Shown here piece by piece: positions 1-8,630 of a stretch of 64,000 bases of DNA (its first letter is position 1; each line of letters starts with the position of its first letter). Location: contig NZ_CAKMMG010000010.1 of NCBI RefSeq assembly GCF_927798115.1, forward strand, positions 124,001 through 188,000. The letters run 5' to 3'. A program made the translations under genes and the position numbers. The DNA comes from Paenibacillus auburnensis (GTDB taxonomy: Bacteria > Bacillota > Bacilli > Paenibacillales > Paenibacillaceae). The notes beneath the pieces are model-generated. The model was not told the origin of the DNA, did not search any database, and saw only the letters and a list, made by a program, of their open reading frames with translations.

Positions 1-55
1 ATGGGACTGGATCCCATGCCCCCACGTTTACATCTGGATTTCTAGGAGAGATCGA

Positions 56-541
56 ATGAGCACAGAAGATTGGATTACGGAAGCGAAGCTTCACTTCAGC
101 GAGCCGCTTCAGCCCTTGCAGGATGTAGACAGCATCATTATCCACCATACGGAGGAAGAGGGCTGGGATATTCACCGGACCCATGCCTACCACCGGGACA
201 CGATGAACTGGAGCGGAATTGGATATAACTTTTTCATAGAGGCACCGGGTGTGGCAGACGGAAAGATTGTATCGGGACGCGGCTATCATGTGGGTGCTCA
301 TACTCTGGGACGCAATGAAACATCCATTGGAATTTGCATGTCCGGTAATATGGATCTGCATCAGCCGTCCAAGCGCCAAATGGATTCGTTATTGAAACTG
401 TGCCGCTATCTAATGGATCAGTACAAGTTGTCTCCGGAGGACGTGATCGGACACCGGGAGGTAGCTGGCGTAACGAAAAGCTGTCCGGGATCCCATGTAG
501 ACATGAACTGGATACGGATGGAGCTGTTCTCCCGAATCTAA
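56..541 (+). CDS. N-acetylmuramoyl-L-alanine amidase (Amidase_2/PGRP fold)
   Basis: Predicted zinc amidase that cuts the MurNAc-L-Ala bond of peptidoglycan. The 161-aa protein is one Amidase_2 domain. SIIIHHT (His30/31) supplies the first zinc ligand, and GHREVAGVTKSCPG supplies His133 and Cys143, the T7-lysozyme ligand pattern. There is no signal peptide, transmembrane segment or wall-binding repeat, so it is either cytoplasmic (muropeptide recycling, prophage-type lysin) or released by lysis. The ATG follows TAGGAGAG at a normal distance. A terminator lies 27 bp after the stop. The family is clear; the physiological role is not. Confidence 0.9.
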   Translation: MSTEDWITEAKLHFSEPLQPLQDVDSIIIHHTEEEGWDIHRTHAYHRDTMNWSGIGYNFFIEAPGVADGKIVSGRGYHVGAHTLGRNETSIGICMSGNMDLHQPSKRQMDSLLKLCRYLMDQYKLSPEDVIGHREVAGVTKSCPGSHVDMNWIRMELFSRI

Positions 542-567
542 CCAGCCTGGAAAGTCGAAGCACAAGG

Positions 568-604
568 AAACCAGCAGACCCGCTCCGGGACTGCTGGTTT
601 TCTT
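568..604 (+). terminator. Rho-independent terminator after the amidase gene
   Basis: AAACCAGCAG pairs with CTGCTGGTTT around a 13-nt loop, followed by TCTT. A near-identical hairpin lies downstream of degV at about 5974-6009; both belong to a longer duplicated segment. Confidence 0.8.
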
Positions 605-659
605 ATGTGCAAGCAATTTCGGCGAGCGGGGCTCAATCCTGAAGCACAGGCCCCGGAAC
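568..659. repeat. Direct repeat copy A: degV 3'-end remnant plus terminator
   Basis: About 92 bp match 5974-6066 with one indel and roughly nine substitutions. Read on the minus strand, the part beyond the hairpin encodes PGPVLQD-stop, which corresponds to the genuine degV end EPVLQY-stop. It is therefore a stray copy of the degV tail and its terminator. Together the two copies enclose the hydrolase, solute-binding protein and two-component genes. Confidence 0.8.
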
Positions 660-673
660 CCGCCTACTCCTAA

Positions 674-1510
674 TTAACCTTTCAAGAATTCCAGCAATGC
701 TTGGTTGAATTCCTTAGGGTGGGTAGCATTGAATCCGTGAGGGCCGCCCTCAATCACGACTAATTGACTGCCTGCGATCCGCTCATGTGCTTTTTGGCCA
801 CTGATCTCGACAGGAACAATCGCATCAGAGTCACCGTGGAGAATAAGCGTTGGCACATTAAATTTCTCAAGGTCCCCACGGAAATCGGTATAGCTGAATG
901 CCGCGATGCAATCAAGCGTGCCTTTCGGCGACGCGAAAGCTGCAATATCACGATTGTATAGGCGGAACGGTTCATTTACCAAGTCCGTTCTGTCCCCAGA
1001 GGCGAAGAAATTGGTTGTGAAATCATCCAGGAATGCTAGACGATCCGCCTTCACCCCGTCTTGAAATCCTTGAATAGTCGCATCGTCAAATCCGCCGTCC
1101 GGGTTATCCGATGATTTGTACAGATATGGCGGGATCGCACCGGCCAGCACTGCTTTTGATACCCGCTCCGTTCCATAAGTACCGATGTAACGCGCCACTT
1201 CGCCTCCGCCCATGGAGAACCCCACGAGGGTCACATCCTGGAGATCCAGGTGTTCAATCAATGTGTGCAAATCCGCCGCGAATGTATCATACTCGTATCC
1301 GTTCCACGGCTGGGAGGACTGGCCGAATCCGCGGCGATCATACGTGATCACCCGATAACCGGCTTCCACTAGTGCAGGTACTTGCTTCTCCCAGGATCTT
1401 CCGCTGAGCGGCCAGCCATGGATCAGTACAACCGGCTTACCGGTCCCGACATCCTCATAATGAAGCTCGATTGCAATTCCATTCTCCTGTCCAACTGTAA
1501 CGTTTGCCAT
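674..1510 (-). CDS. Alpha/beta hydrolase, non-heme haloperoxidase/perhydrolase type (copy 1)
   Basis: 278-aa serine hydrolase of the cofactor-free haloperoxidase/aryl esterase group. Visible elements: oxyanion segment LIHGWPLSG (29-37), nucleophile elbow GFSMGG (Ser99), acid in HGDSDAIVP (Asp229 likely) and base in GGPHGF (His258). The start is the ATG seven to eight bases after GGAGGG; an upstream in-frame extension has no family similarity. A strong sigma-A promoter lies about 115 bp upstream. A paralogue of the same length and roughly 85% identity sits at 14283-15119. Members hydrolyse small esters and can form peracids; the natural substrate is unknown. Confidence 0.88.
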   Translation of the reverse strand: MANVTVGQENGIAIELHYEDVGTGKPVVLIHGWPLSGRSWEKQVPALVEAGYRVITYDRRGFGQSSQPWNGYEYDTFAADLHTLIEHLDLQDVTLVGFSMGGGEVARYIGTYGTERVSKAVLAGAIPPYLYKSSDNPDGGFDDATIQGFQDGVKADRLAFLDDFTTNFFASGDRTDLVNEPFRLYNRDIAAFASPKGTLDCIAAFSYTDFRGDLEKFNVPTLILHGDSDAIVPVEISGQKAHERIAGSQLVVIEGGPHGFNATHPKEFNQALLEFLKG

Positions 1511-1621
1511 TGATACATCCCTCCGTTTTTTGTTTTGGCACCCATGGGCCTCCAGCGTGATCAACCTATCCTTTAATCTCCTCTTTTACTGCTAAATTTA
1601 TCTAAAATTCTTAACGTCCGG

Positions 1622-1650
1622 AATATACCAATTAATAGTCTAGCTGTCAA
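1622..1650 (-). promoter_or_regulatory. Sigma-A promoter of hydrolase copy 1
   Basis: On the minus strand, TTGACA, a 17-nt spacer and TATATT. The -35 matches consensus and the -10 has one mismatch. It is the only good promoter in the 234-bp gap between the solute-binding-protein gene and the hydrolase. Confidence 0.7.
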
Positions 1651-1744
1651 CGCCCAAATGAAATGGTTTATTTTGTCGAATTTCTATGGAATAACTATAA
1701 TCTTTATTACTCCTATGACTAAAGTTCTATTTCTCTGGGCTTTG

Positions 1745-3091
1745 TCATTTATCAGCAACAGCTTGAGTACTTAGCTGAATAGCAGCAGTTGCCTTGTCTA
1801 GTGTTTTCTTCCCGTTTACTACCTGTGTCAGCTCTTTACTTAGAATGGACCGGAAATCCAACTCGAAATTTGGTGACTTGTTCATCAGAACATAACTTGT
1901 TATAGATGAATCCAAATTAGGCTTTAATTTATAGAATGCATCCAATTTGTAACCAGAGTACTCCTTAATCATGCGGGATAGAGGCGCACCGATATTATTA
2001 TTAGAGCTTGTGGGTTTATAGTACTGGTTAGCGTAGTCATCTCCATTGAAATATTTGATGAAATCCCAGGCGGCATCAACATGGGCTGCACCTGCAGGTA
2101 TCGCAAATATCTCGGTAATATAAACATTTCCTGTTGACTTCCGGTCCTTAGGATCCGCTGGGCCGGCAGCAATTCCGAGCGTGAACGGTTTATAATTCTT
2201 CACACCACCACTTTTTGCTGCTTGTAAGGACTTCAACTGACTAATAGAGGCTACAATCATCGCTGATCGTCCCATAATGAACGAACTGCTCTCCAGATAG
2301 CTTTTACCAGGCAGGCTGATCTTTTCATCAAGCACCCCGGACTTCGTTGCCTCGACCGACAGACGGTAGGCGTTTTTCCATGCCGTTGTATTCGCAGTAG
2401 CCTTTAGAGTAGTTGGATCAATGTACGTTAACCCTTCTGTTCTAGCGATATCCATGACCAGATTGCTGGATCCAAAGGAACTTAAGCCCCATATTCGGGT
2501 CTTCTTATCTCCTTTAGCAGGGAATTTCTTAGCAAGATTCAAAATCTCCTCCCACGTCATTCCGTCACTTGGTGCTTTGACCTTGTACTTTTTAAATAAA
2601 TCAGCGTTATACAGAAGAGCGTACGAGCCTGCATCTGGGCTTAACCCATAAAGGTTGCCACCGCCTTGTTTCTTCAATTCAGTAAGCAAGCCCGGGTATA
2701 ACGATGTCGTGTCATACTGATCCCGCTGAATTAACGGCTCTAAATCTACCAGCTTTTTATCTTTAGACATTTGCTTGTAATGGTACGGGGGCAGCATAAC
2801 AAGATCTGGTGAATACTTTTGGATAGCTGTGCTGTAATCCGTAATCGCACTCATACCTGTAGGTGCAACTACTTCGATGGTTGTATTCGGGTACTTTTTA
2901 CTAAACAAATCCCCATATACCCTTTGGAATTCGCCTGCGTTCCAGTACAATACTTTTAAAGTACGTGCCGTATCTGCCTGGTTATCCGAATTGGCAGAAG
3001 CTTGCTTACCTGTGCTGAGACCTGCCGAAACACCGATTAACAAGACACTGAGACTAACATGCATGACTTTCCGTAATAAATTGTGCTTCAA
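1745..3091 (-). CDS. Extracellular solute-binding protein, ABC family 1 type
   Basis: 448-aa exported periplasmic-binding-like protein, probably for sugars or related solutes. The N-terminus has a basic stretch, a hydrophobic core (VSLSVLLIGVSAG) and an ASA-type signal peptidase I site but no lipobox Cys, unlike most Gram-positive binding proteins. The body has a typical family 1 start (LKVLYWNAGEFQRVYGDLF). The start is taken as TTG because GGAGG lies eight bases before it; the GTG five codons upstream overlaps that ribosome site. No permease or ATPase gene adjoins it, so it is an orphan. It diverges from a response regulator at 3298, which suggests, without proving, a sensing role. Confidence 0.8.
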   Translation of the reverse strand: MKHNLLRKVMHVSLSVLLIGVSAGLSTGKQASANSDNQADTARTLKVLYWNAGEFQRVYGDLFSKKYPNTTIEVVAPTGMSAITDYSTAIQKYSPDLVMLPPYHYKQMSKDKKLVDLEPLIQRDQYDTTSLYPGLLTELKKQGGGNLYGLSPDAGSYALLYNADLFKKYKVKAPSDGMTWEEILNLAKKFPAKGDKKTRIWGLSSFGSSNLVMDIARTEGLTYIDPTTLKATANTTAWKNAYRLSVEATKSGVLDEKISLPGKSYLESSSFIMGRSAMIVASISQLKSLQAAKSGGVKNYKPFTLGIAAGPADPKDRKSTGNVYITEIFAIPAGAAHVDAAWDFIKYFNGDDYANQYYKPTSSNNNIGAPLSRMIKEYSGYKLDAFYKLKPNLDSSITSYVLMNKSPNFELDFRSILSKELTQVVNGKKTLDKATAAIQLSTQAVADK

Positions 3092-3297
3092 TAAGAAAAC
3101 CTCCACTCATTTGTTGTTCAAACGATTATTCGCTTGGGTTGAACTAAGCATAAGAGAGAAAGCTTATCAGCTGGCTACCGAACTTCTTATCATTTCCTTA
3201 AATCATGCTGATATTATTCATTGCTCATGAAATATCGTCTATAATTATCGTGCTGCTCTTTCATTTTAAGAGAGATACAGGAATCAAGGGAGGACCT

Positions 3298-4011
3298 ATG
3301 GCGGGAAGCACGATTTTGATGGTGGATGACGAAGCGGAAATTATCCAATTGATGAGTATCTATTTCAATAACGAAGGCTACAAGCTCCTGCAAGCGTCGA
3401 ATGGCCTGGAGGCGCTGGAAATTCTGCGGTCCCACCCAGTCGATTTAATTGTACTTGATCTAATGATGCCTAAGATGGACGGATTGCAGGCTTGTATGAA
3501 AATACGAGAAACGAATTCTATTCCCATCATCATGCTCTCGGCTAAAGGCCAAGATATTGATAAAATATCAGGCCTCAGTATAGGTGCCGACGACTACGTA
3601 ACCAAACCATTCAACCCACTTGAGCTGATTGCACGTATCAAGTCGCAGCTTCGGAGGATGAATCAGTTCAACTCTGTTTCGGCTAACGCGAACGAAATAC
3701 ATATCGATAACGTTGTTATTAATCTTGCTTCCCATTCGGTAACGGTCGATCAAGAGGAAATCAAGTTGACTCCCCGTGAATTCGCGCTCCTTCATATGCT
3801 GGCAGTCAACAGAGGAATGGTGCTGAGCATGGACCGCATCTACGAAGAGGTCTGGAACGAGCCCTTTATGGAGTCGAAGAATAGCGTCATGGTTCATATC
3901 CGAAAGCTCCGTGAGAAGATAGAACCTAATCCGCGCGAACCGCGGATCATCAAAACCGTGTGGGGGATTGGATACAAAATCGAGAGCGATCTAAAGGCAA
4001 GGGGTGAGTAG
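3298..4011 (+). CDS. OmpR/VanR-family response regulator
   Basis: 237-aa two-domain regulator. The receiver has the acidic pair Asp10/Asp11, phospho-acceptor Asp54 (LIVLDLMMPKMDG), Ser in MLSAK and Lys in VTKPFNP. The winged-helix output domain spans about 135-232 (ELKLTPREFALL-like recognition region, TVWGIGYKIE wing). The ATG follows AAGGGAGGACCT. The stop overlaps the kinase start by 8 nt, so the two are translationally coupled. It is most like VanR/YxdJ-type envelope-stress regulators and clearly paralogous to the regulator at 8620-9303. Confidence 0.92.
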   Translation: MAGSTILMVDDEAEIIQLMSIYFNNEGYKLLQASNGLEALEILRSHPVDLIVLDLMMPKMDGLQACMKIRETNSIPIIMLSAKGQDIDKISGLSIGADDYVTKPFNPLELIARIKSQLRRMNQFNSVSANANEIHIDNVVINLASHSVTVDQEEIKLTPREFALLHMLAVNRGMVLSMDRIYEEVWNEPFMESKNSVMVHIRKLREKIEPNPREPRIIKTVWGIGYKIESDLKARGE

Positions 4012-5923
4012 GATCCAACTAAAGTGGATGTATACGATTCGCTGGAGATTAATGCTAATCATGGTTGGAAGCTTGGCCTTAACAGCCGCAGCTATTTTTT
4101 TCGGATATTTCTTGGCAGAATCGCTGCAAAAAATCAAATACACGGCTGCCCCGATTAATTGGAGTATTGAGCATGCCGGATCCGTCCGCGTGATGATCAT
4201 AGCCGGCCTCATTCTCTTTCCCATCACTTTCTTCCTAGCCAGCCTCCGTTTGGTTGAGGATTTGCGCGAAATCAACGCAGGGTTGCAGGAAATATCGGCA
4301 GGCCGGTTCGGGCGTGTGGTAACGGTCAGGGGCAAGGATGAATTAAGCGTTGTCGCAGAGAGTATGAATCAGCTCAGCAGCGAATGGGATCATTATCTGG
4401 CGGAAATCACGAGCGGTCTGGAGGAGATTGCGAGCGGGCAGTTCGACCATCAAATTCCGGAAATTGCCGGTAATAAATTAGGCGAGATCGCGCTCAGCAT
4501 TAACCAGATGAGTATGCAGCTGAAGCATTCGATTGCTGAGGAACGCAAGGCAGAAAAGACCAAAAACGATTTAATTACCGGTGTATCGCATGACCTGCGC
4601 ACTCCACTGACCTCGATCCTCGGCTTTCTCGAAGTTATTGAGGAGGACCGGTATCAGGATGAAGTGGAGATGCGTTATTACGTCAACATTGCATATGAGA
4701 AATCCTTGGCGCTTCGGCGATTGATCGACGAACTGTTCGAATATACGCGAATCAACAACGGTATGCCTCTGGAACTAAGCGAGCTCGATATCGCCGGGTT
4801 AATCCGTCAGCTTGCGGAGGAATTCGTGCCGTCTGCAGAGAATGCAGGCATGGAAATCAGACTGAATCTGCAAGAAGGAGAATTCAAGATCCAAGCCGAC
4901 GGAGGATTGCTGGTACGGGCGTACGAGAATATAATCGCCAATGCCATCCAGTACGGACAGGCGGGCAAATATATTGATATCGATATGGGGCAGGATGGAG
5001 ATGTGCTGATCGTGCGGATCCACAATTATGGAGACCCCATTCCGGAACGGGATTTGCCCTATCTTTTCGACCGCTTTTACCGGGTGGAGAGATCCAGGTC
5101 GAAGCAGACCGGGGGCACAGGCCTCGGTCTGGCCATCACGAAAAGCATTGTCGAGGTACACGGAGGGTGCATCACTGCGCGCAGCAGCAAGAAGGCAACC
5201 TCGTTTGAGACACGGTTTCCGGTTTCCGGCCCCCATCAGGCGCCTGCCGCTGTTACGGAAGAAGTTCATAATGAAACCGGGCGGTTACCGGCTGCGCTCC
5301 CTGACCAAGGCCAGGTAACCAAACAAAGAATATCTTCTCAGCCTCCACGCTTATTCCAATCCAGCGTAGCCGCGTTATCGATGATCGTGCTGCTCGTCAG
5401 TGCGGTGGTATTCTTCAGCGTTAAGAATTCATTCACCTCTACGCTACTGGTAAATCTGGAAGGAAATAGCGATCCAGGGCTGATGCCAACAAGCGATAGT
5501 AACGAGATGGTTTTAATAACCGGCAAAACAGACAAAGGCTATACACTTCTGCTTCATCAATACTTATTCGACGGCCAGAACCTAATTATCCAATACTCCA
5601 TGAGGCATTCTAACATAACATCGGAGTCGCAATGGGTGAAACAATCGGTGAAGCCGACTTTTCAACTGGACTCTTCAACAATACAAGCAGTTCCCGGCAT
5701 CTTCACAGATTCAGGTGTAACGTTAGCCAAAAGTGGCACCCTCAATTATTCTTTTAAGGGGACCCCGCCGCCAGACAAGTTCATGTTGAAAGTCAATGTA
5801 AAAGAGTTAGTCGTGTTCGATGACCCGGCACAGCAGCGTATTCTGGCCGGAGATTGGAGCTTCCAAATTCCTGTGGAGATTAATTATAAACGAAAAGCAA
5901 ACGGCCAAAGTGAGCCCCTGTAG
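4004..5923 (+). CDS. Sensor histidine kinase with an extra C-terminal TM and extracellular domain
   Basis: 639 aa from a GTG overlapping the regulator gene. Order: TM1 (~15-38), short loop, TM2 (~62-82), two tandem HAMP-like segments (~86-128 and ~133-175, each with an E-I-x-x-G-L-x-E-I-x-x-G pattern), HisKA with His196 (GVSHDLRTPLTS), LIDELFEYT, N box (ENIIANAIQYG, ~308-318) and G box GGTGLGLAI (~370-378). Ordinary kinases end near residue 408. Here a linker (410-450) leads to a third membrane segment (~452-474, SSVAALSMIVLLVSAVVFF) and about 150 residues predicted outside the cell. That tail has a beta-rich pattern (KGYTLLLHQYLFDGQNLIIQ) resembling DUF4179/DUF5643 domains of anti-sigma-like proteins. 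The stop is followed within 50 bp by a terminator. The kinase assignment is firm; the tail family is inferred. Confidence 0.88.
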   Translation: MSRIQLKWMYTIRWRLMLIMVGSLALTAAAIFFGYFLAESLQKIKYTAAPINWSIEHAGSVRVMIIAGLILFPITFFLASLRLVEDLREINAGLQEISAGRFGRVVTVRGKDELSVVAESMNQLSSEWDHYLAEITSGLEEIASGQFDHQIPEIAGNKLGEIALSINQMSMQLKHSIAEERKAEKTKNDLITGVSHDLRTPLTSILGFLEVIEEDRYQDEVEMRYYVNIAYEKSLALRRLIDELFEYTRINNGMPLELSELDIAGLIRQLAEEFVPSAENAGMEIRLNLQEGEFKIQADGGLLVRAYENIIANAIQYGQAGKYIDIDMGQDGDVLIVRIHNYGDPIPERDLPYLFDRFYRVERSRSKQTGGTGLGLAITKSIVEVHGGCITARSSKKATSFETRFPVSGPHQAPAAVTEEVHNETGRLPAALPDQGQVTKQRISSQPPRLFQSSVAALSMIVLLVSAVVFFSVKNSFTSTLLVNLEGNSDPGLMPTSDSNEMVLITGKTDKGYTLLLHQYLFDGQNLIIQYSMRHSNITSESQWVKQSVKPTFQLDSSTIQAVPGIFTDSGVTLAKSGTLNYSFKGTPPPDKFMLKVNVKELVVFDDPAQQRILAGDWSFQIPVEINYKRKANGQSEPL

Positions 5924-5973
5924 AATTCATGCAGGGCATTGAAACTAAGTCCGGACACCTATTCATAACAAAA

Positions 5974-6066
5974 AAACCAGCAGACCCGCTCCGGGACCTG
6001 CTGGTTTTCTTGTGTGTAAGCTATTTCGGCGGGCGGAGCTCAATACTGAAGCACAGGCTCCAGAAC
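5974..6066. repeat. Direct repeat copy B: genuine degV 3' end with bidirectional terminator
   Basis: The first part is a hairpin (AAACCAGCAG paired with CTGCTGGTTT, flanked by A- and T-rich tracts) that can terminate both the kinase gene (plus) and degV (minus). The second part is the last eight codons of degV. It matches 568-659 at about 90%. Confidence 0.8.
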
Positions 6067-6930
6067 TTTATCCTGAACATTAAGTTGGTTAACAGCTGTA
6101 TTGTTAATCCACGAAAGCGCGAGCGTGCCCTCCCCCATATGAACGCCTACGACCGGAACAAAGGTCATAATTTCTGTACGCACAGAAGGCGACATTTCCT
6201 TGATCGCCGACTCCAGGCTCAGCGCCTCTTCCATATTGTTGGCATGCATAATACAAATATCCTGAATCAGCCGGATATCCTGGCCGAGTGTCTCCAGCAG
6301 CTTTTGCTTCGTCTTCTTGAAGGTGCGGATTTTGTCCACGACGACAACTTTGCCCTTATCGAATTTCAGCAGCAGGTGAATCCGCATCAGCTGGCCCAAC
6401 AGAAGCTGGGAGCCCGAAAGCCGCCCGCTGCGGTGCAGCTGGCTCAGACTGGCAGGGATCAGATAGAAAGACATCTCTTCAATGATATTTTCGATTCTGC
6501 TTTTGATCTCCAGCGCAGAGCAACCTGCCTGCTGCCAGTGAACGCCGCGCATAATCATCTCACGGATCGGATAAGCGCCTACCTTGGAATCAATGCCAAT
6601 TACAGTAACGCCAGCGATGTCCGCAGCCTGCATCGAGGTATGGAAGGTCCCGCTAAGCTCAGAGGAACAATGGATCGCAATAACTTCGTCATACTCTTCC
6701 TTCAGGCGCTCGTATAATTCCACGAACTCACCGATTGGCGGCTGGGAGCTGCCGACCTTGTCATTCTCGCGCATTTTATCATAGAACTGATCGGCAGTGA
6801 TTTCGATATTTTCTTTATAACATTCATTATTGATAATTAGGCGGAGAGGAACAATATAAACATGATTATTCATGGCAAATTCAGAATCAATTGTGCTGGT
6901 GCTGTCGGTTACCCAGGCGATGGATTTCAA
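6040..6930 (-). CDS. DegV family fatty-acid-binding protein
   Basis: 296-aa DegV protein. In Firmicutes this family (FakB) presents a fatty acid to the FakA kinase for phospholipid synthesis. Signature features: IAWVTDSTSTI at the N-terminus, GSSQPPIGEF, SSELSGTFHTS, DSKVGAYPI and a lipid-pocket helix LIPASLSQLHRSGRLSG. The start is set at TTG because GAAAGAGAG lies eight bases upstream; the GTG two codons earlier is only two bases from that site. No fakA is adjacent. Its 3' end and terminator are duplicated at 568-659. Confidence 0.88.
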   Translation of the reverse strand: MKSIAWVTDSTSTIDSEFAMNNHVYIVPLRLIINNECYKENIEITADQFYDKMRENDKVGSSQPPIGEFVELYERLKEEYDEVIAIHCSSELSGTFHTSMQAADIAGVTVIGIDSKVGAYPIREMIMRGVHWQQAGCSALEIKSRIENIIEEMSFYLIPASLSQLHRSGRLSGSQLLLGQLMRIHLLLKFDKGKVVVVDKIRTFKKTKQKLLETLGQDIRLIQDICIMHANNMEEALSLESAIKEMSPSVRTEIMTFVPVVGVHMGEGTLALSWINNTAVNQLNVQDKVLEPVLQY

Positions 6931-7143
6931 GATCACAACTCTCTTTCGTGGGGGATTGGCTACATCAGGAATCGGCAGCTTTAACTATCTGCATATTCGT
7001 AAATTATACAGGAAGCCAAGCACCCGTATAGCGATTTCGGAATAATCCCAGCACTTTTTTTCTACTTAATTCGACATAAATTCACAATATACATGATAGA
7101 TATACCTATTAAAAAATACACTCTATATGTTATGTAAGGGCTA

Positions 7144-7422
7144 AAAAAAAGGATGCTGGCGGCCGCATTGGCTATAGCAGGATGGTTCGTGTTAGAACTT
7201 GGAGAAGTCGCACAGCGGGTGCTGTTTCCGGATTGGTCTTTTATTTATGGGGGCTGGGCCTTAGCCAGCATATTTATACTACGGGCCGTCGGAGATTTCC
7301 GCTGGGTTGGCTTCTTTAAGAAACAACAAGGAACTGTATTCGCCAAGCGGGATACGTTCCTCTACTCCCCGCTCTGTCTCTTCATAGGGAGCTGCCTGAT
7401 TATTGTTATAACAAACCAGTGA
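7144..7422 (+). pseudogene. 5'-truncated DUF3995-type membrane protein fragment
   Basis: About 90 codons with the family's C-terminal signature: LRAVGDFRWVGFFKK, FAKRDT and LYSPLCLFIG, with two membrane segments. As I recall, family members are about 140 residues with another N-terminal helix pair. Here an in-frame TAA at 7135-7137 closes the frame right before the fragment. The ATG at 7153 has only AAGGG about 12 bases upstream. It is best read as a remnant, although a short membrane protein cannot be excluded. Confidence 0.55.
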
Positions 7423-7480
7423 CGGGACTGCGGCTCTGTCGTGGAAGGGGCTTCCGGACCAAAGCTTCGCCAAAAAAAGG

Positions 7481-7521
7481 AAAAGCCAGAAGCAATCTCT
7501 TAAGAGTTCGCTTCTGGCTTT
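7481..7521. terminator. Bidirectional terminator at the 3' end of the broken kinase
   Basis: AAAAGCCAGAAGC and GCTTCTGGCTTTTTC form a long stem around CTCTTAAGAG. The minus-strand side continues into CCTTTTTTTGGC. The stem includes the last codons and stop of the kinase frame. Confidence 0.75.
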
Positions 7522-8630
7522 TTCAATAAGGTTACGACAAAAGAGGTTGTCCCCATCGCACTTTTCGCCTCAATTTCCCCGCCATGCAAGGTGACGATAC
7601 TTTTAGCAATAGCAAGTCCCAAGCCTGATCCGCCCGTATATTCTGAACGTGACTTTTCTACTCTATAAAATCTCTCAAAAATATAGGGGAGATCCACACT
7701 TGGTATTGATTTTCCATAATTCTTCACTTCAACTTCAACGGTTTGTTGCGAGTCTCTTACGGTAAGATCAATATATTTCCCTTCTTTTCCGTATCTCATC
7801 GCATTTTGAATAAGGTTTTCAAATACCCTGGCTATTTTATTGCCATCTCCTACAATGACAGGATCATCACTCTTTATGAATGTCCTCATTTGCATGTTTG
7901 CTGCTTGAATTTGAATCCTATGCTGTACCACTAATTGATTGATCATTTCTTCAATATTTATGGAATGGTCGTTTACCAGGGTTTCTTTGTTTTGGACATA
8001 GGTTTATTCAAACAAATCATTAATTAAATGATGTAATCGTTCGGCCTTTGCATTCACAATCTGTATATAAGCCCGAAGCTCTACTTCATCCCTGTATTCA
8101 TCTTCATTGATAAGCTTCAAGTATCCGACGATAGAGGTTAGCGGTGATCTAAGGTCATGGGCCACATTGGTCACCAGATCATTTTTTATCTGCTCTGATC
8201 TCCGCTCTTCCTCAATGGCCTTCCGGGCTTGTATTACTACATTATTAATATGAATAGCAAGCTGATTTAAACCGGCCTCTGCTCTCTCTTCTACTTTATG
8301 ATTAAAATTACCGTTAGCAATAAGCTCAACTTCACGTATCATATGATTAAATTCAATTAAAACGTAGCGTTTTTTTTCAGCTTGATAGAACAAGAACAGG
8401 TAGGAAAAGAAAATCAAACCAAAAAACAAAGGACTAAGTATACTTATTGCCCAGAGAGAAGAAAGGAGATTCACTATGGAGGCTACCAAACCAAACTGTT
8501 TCTGAAAATAATATATTGAAGATAATAGAATAGCTGCCGTTACCGCCGATGCTACTAGTGATAGCAGAACATAGAGAATTGCTTTCCAGACCGGAATGGT
8601 TTTAATAATAAACAACGTATTATTTTTCAA
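7500..8630 (-). pseudogene. VanS-like sensor histidine kinase interrupted by an in-frame stop
   Basis: Reading through one TAA at 8004-8006 gives a complete kinase of about 376 codons: two membrane segments (~20-45 and ~62-85), HAMP, HisKA with NVAHDLRSPLTS, the stop, then N box (ENLIQNAMRYG), YIFERFYRVEKSRS and GGSGLGLAIAKS. Both halves are in the same frame, so this is a single nonsense change. The stop replaces the Tyr of the usual LFEYT motif; the kinase at 4004 has LFEYTRI. The upstream half would encode a kinase without an ATPase domain. The probable start is TTG (8630), 12 bases after GGGGAG; another TTG at 8642 overlaps the regulator further. Could be a real loss, a phase-variable state or a sequencing error. 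Confidence 0.8.

Noticed and set aside
234..563. Minus-strand frame over the amidase gene
   Set aside because: Antisense shadow of a gene with clear zinc-amidase motifs.
5929..6717. Long plus-strand open frame opposite degV
   Set aside because: It is the antisense shadow of degV: no ribosome site and no recognisable protein pattern.
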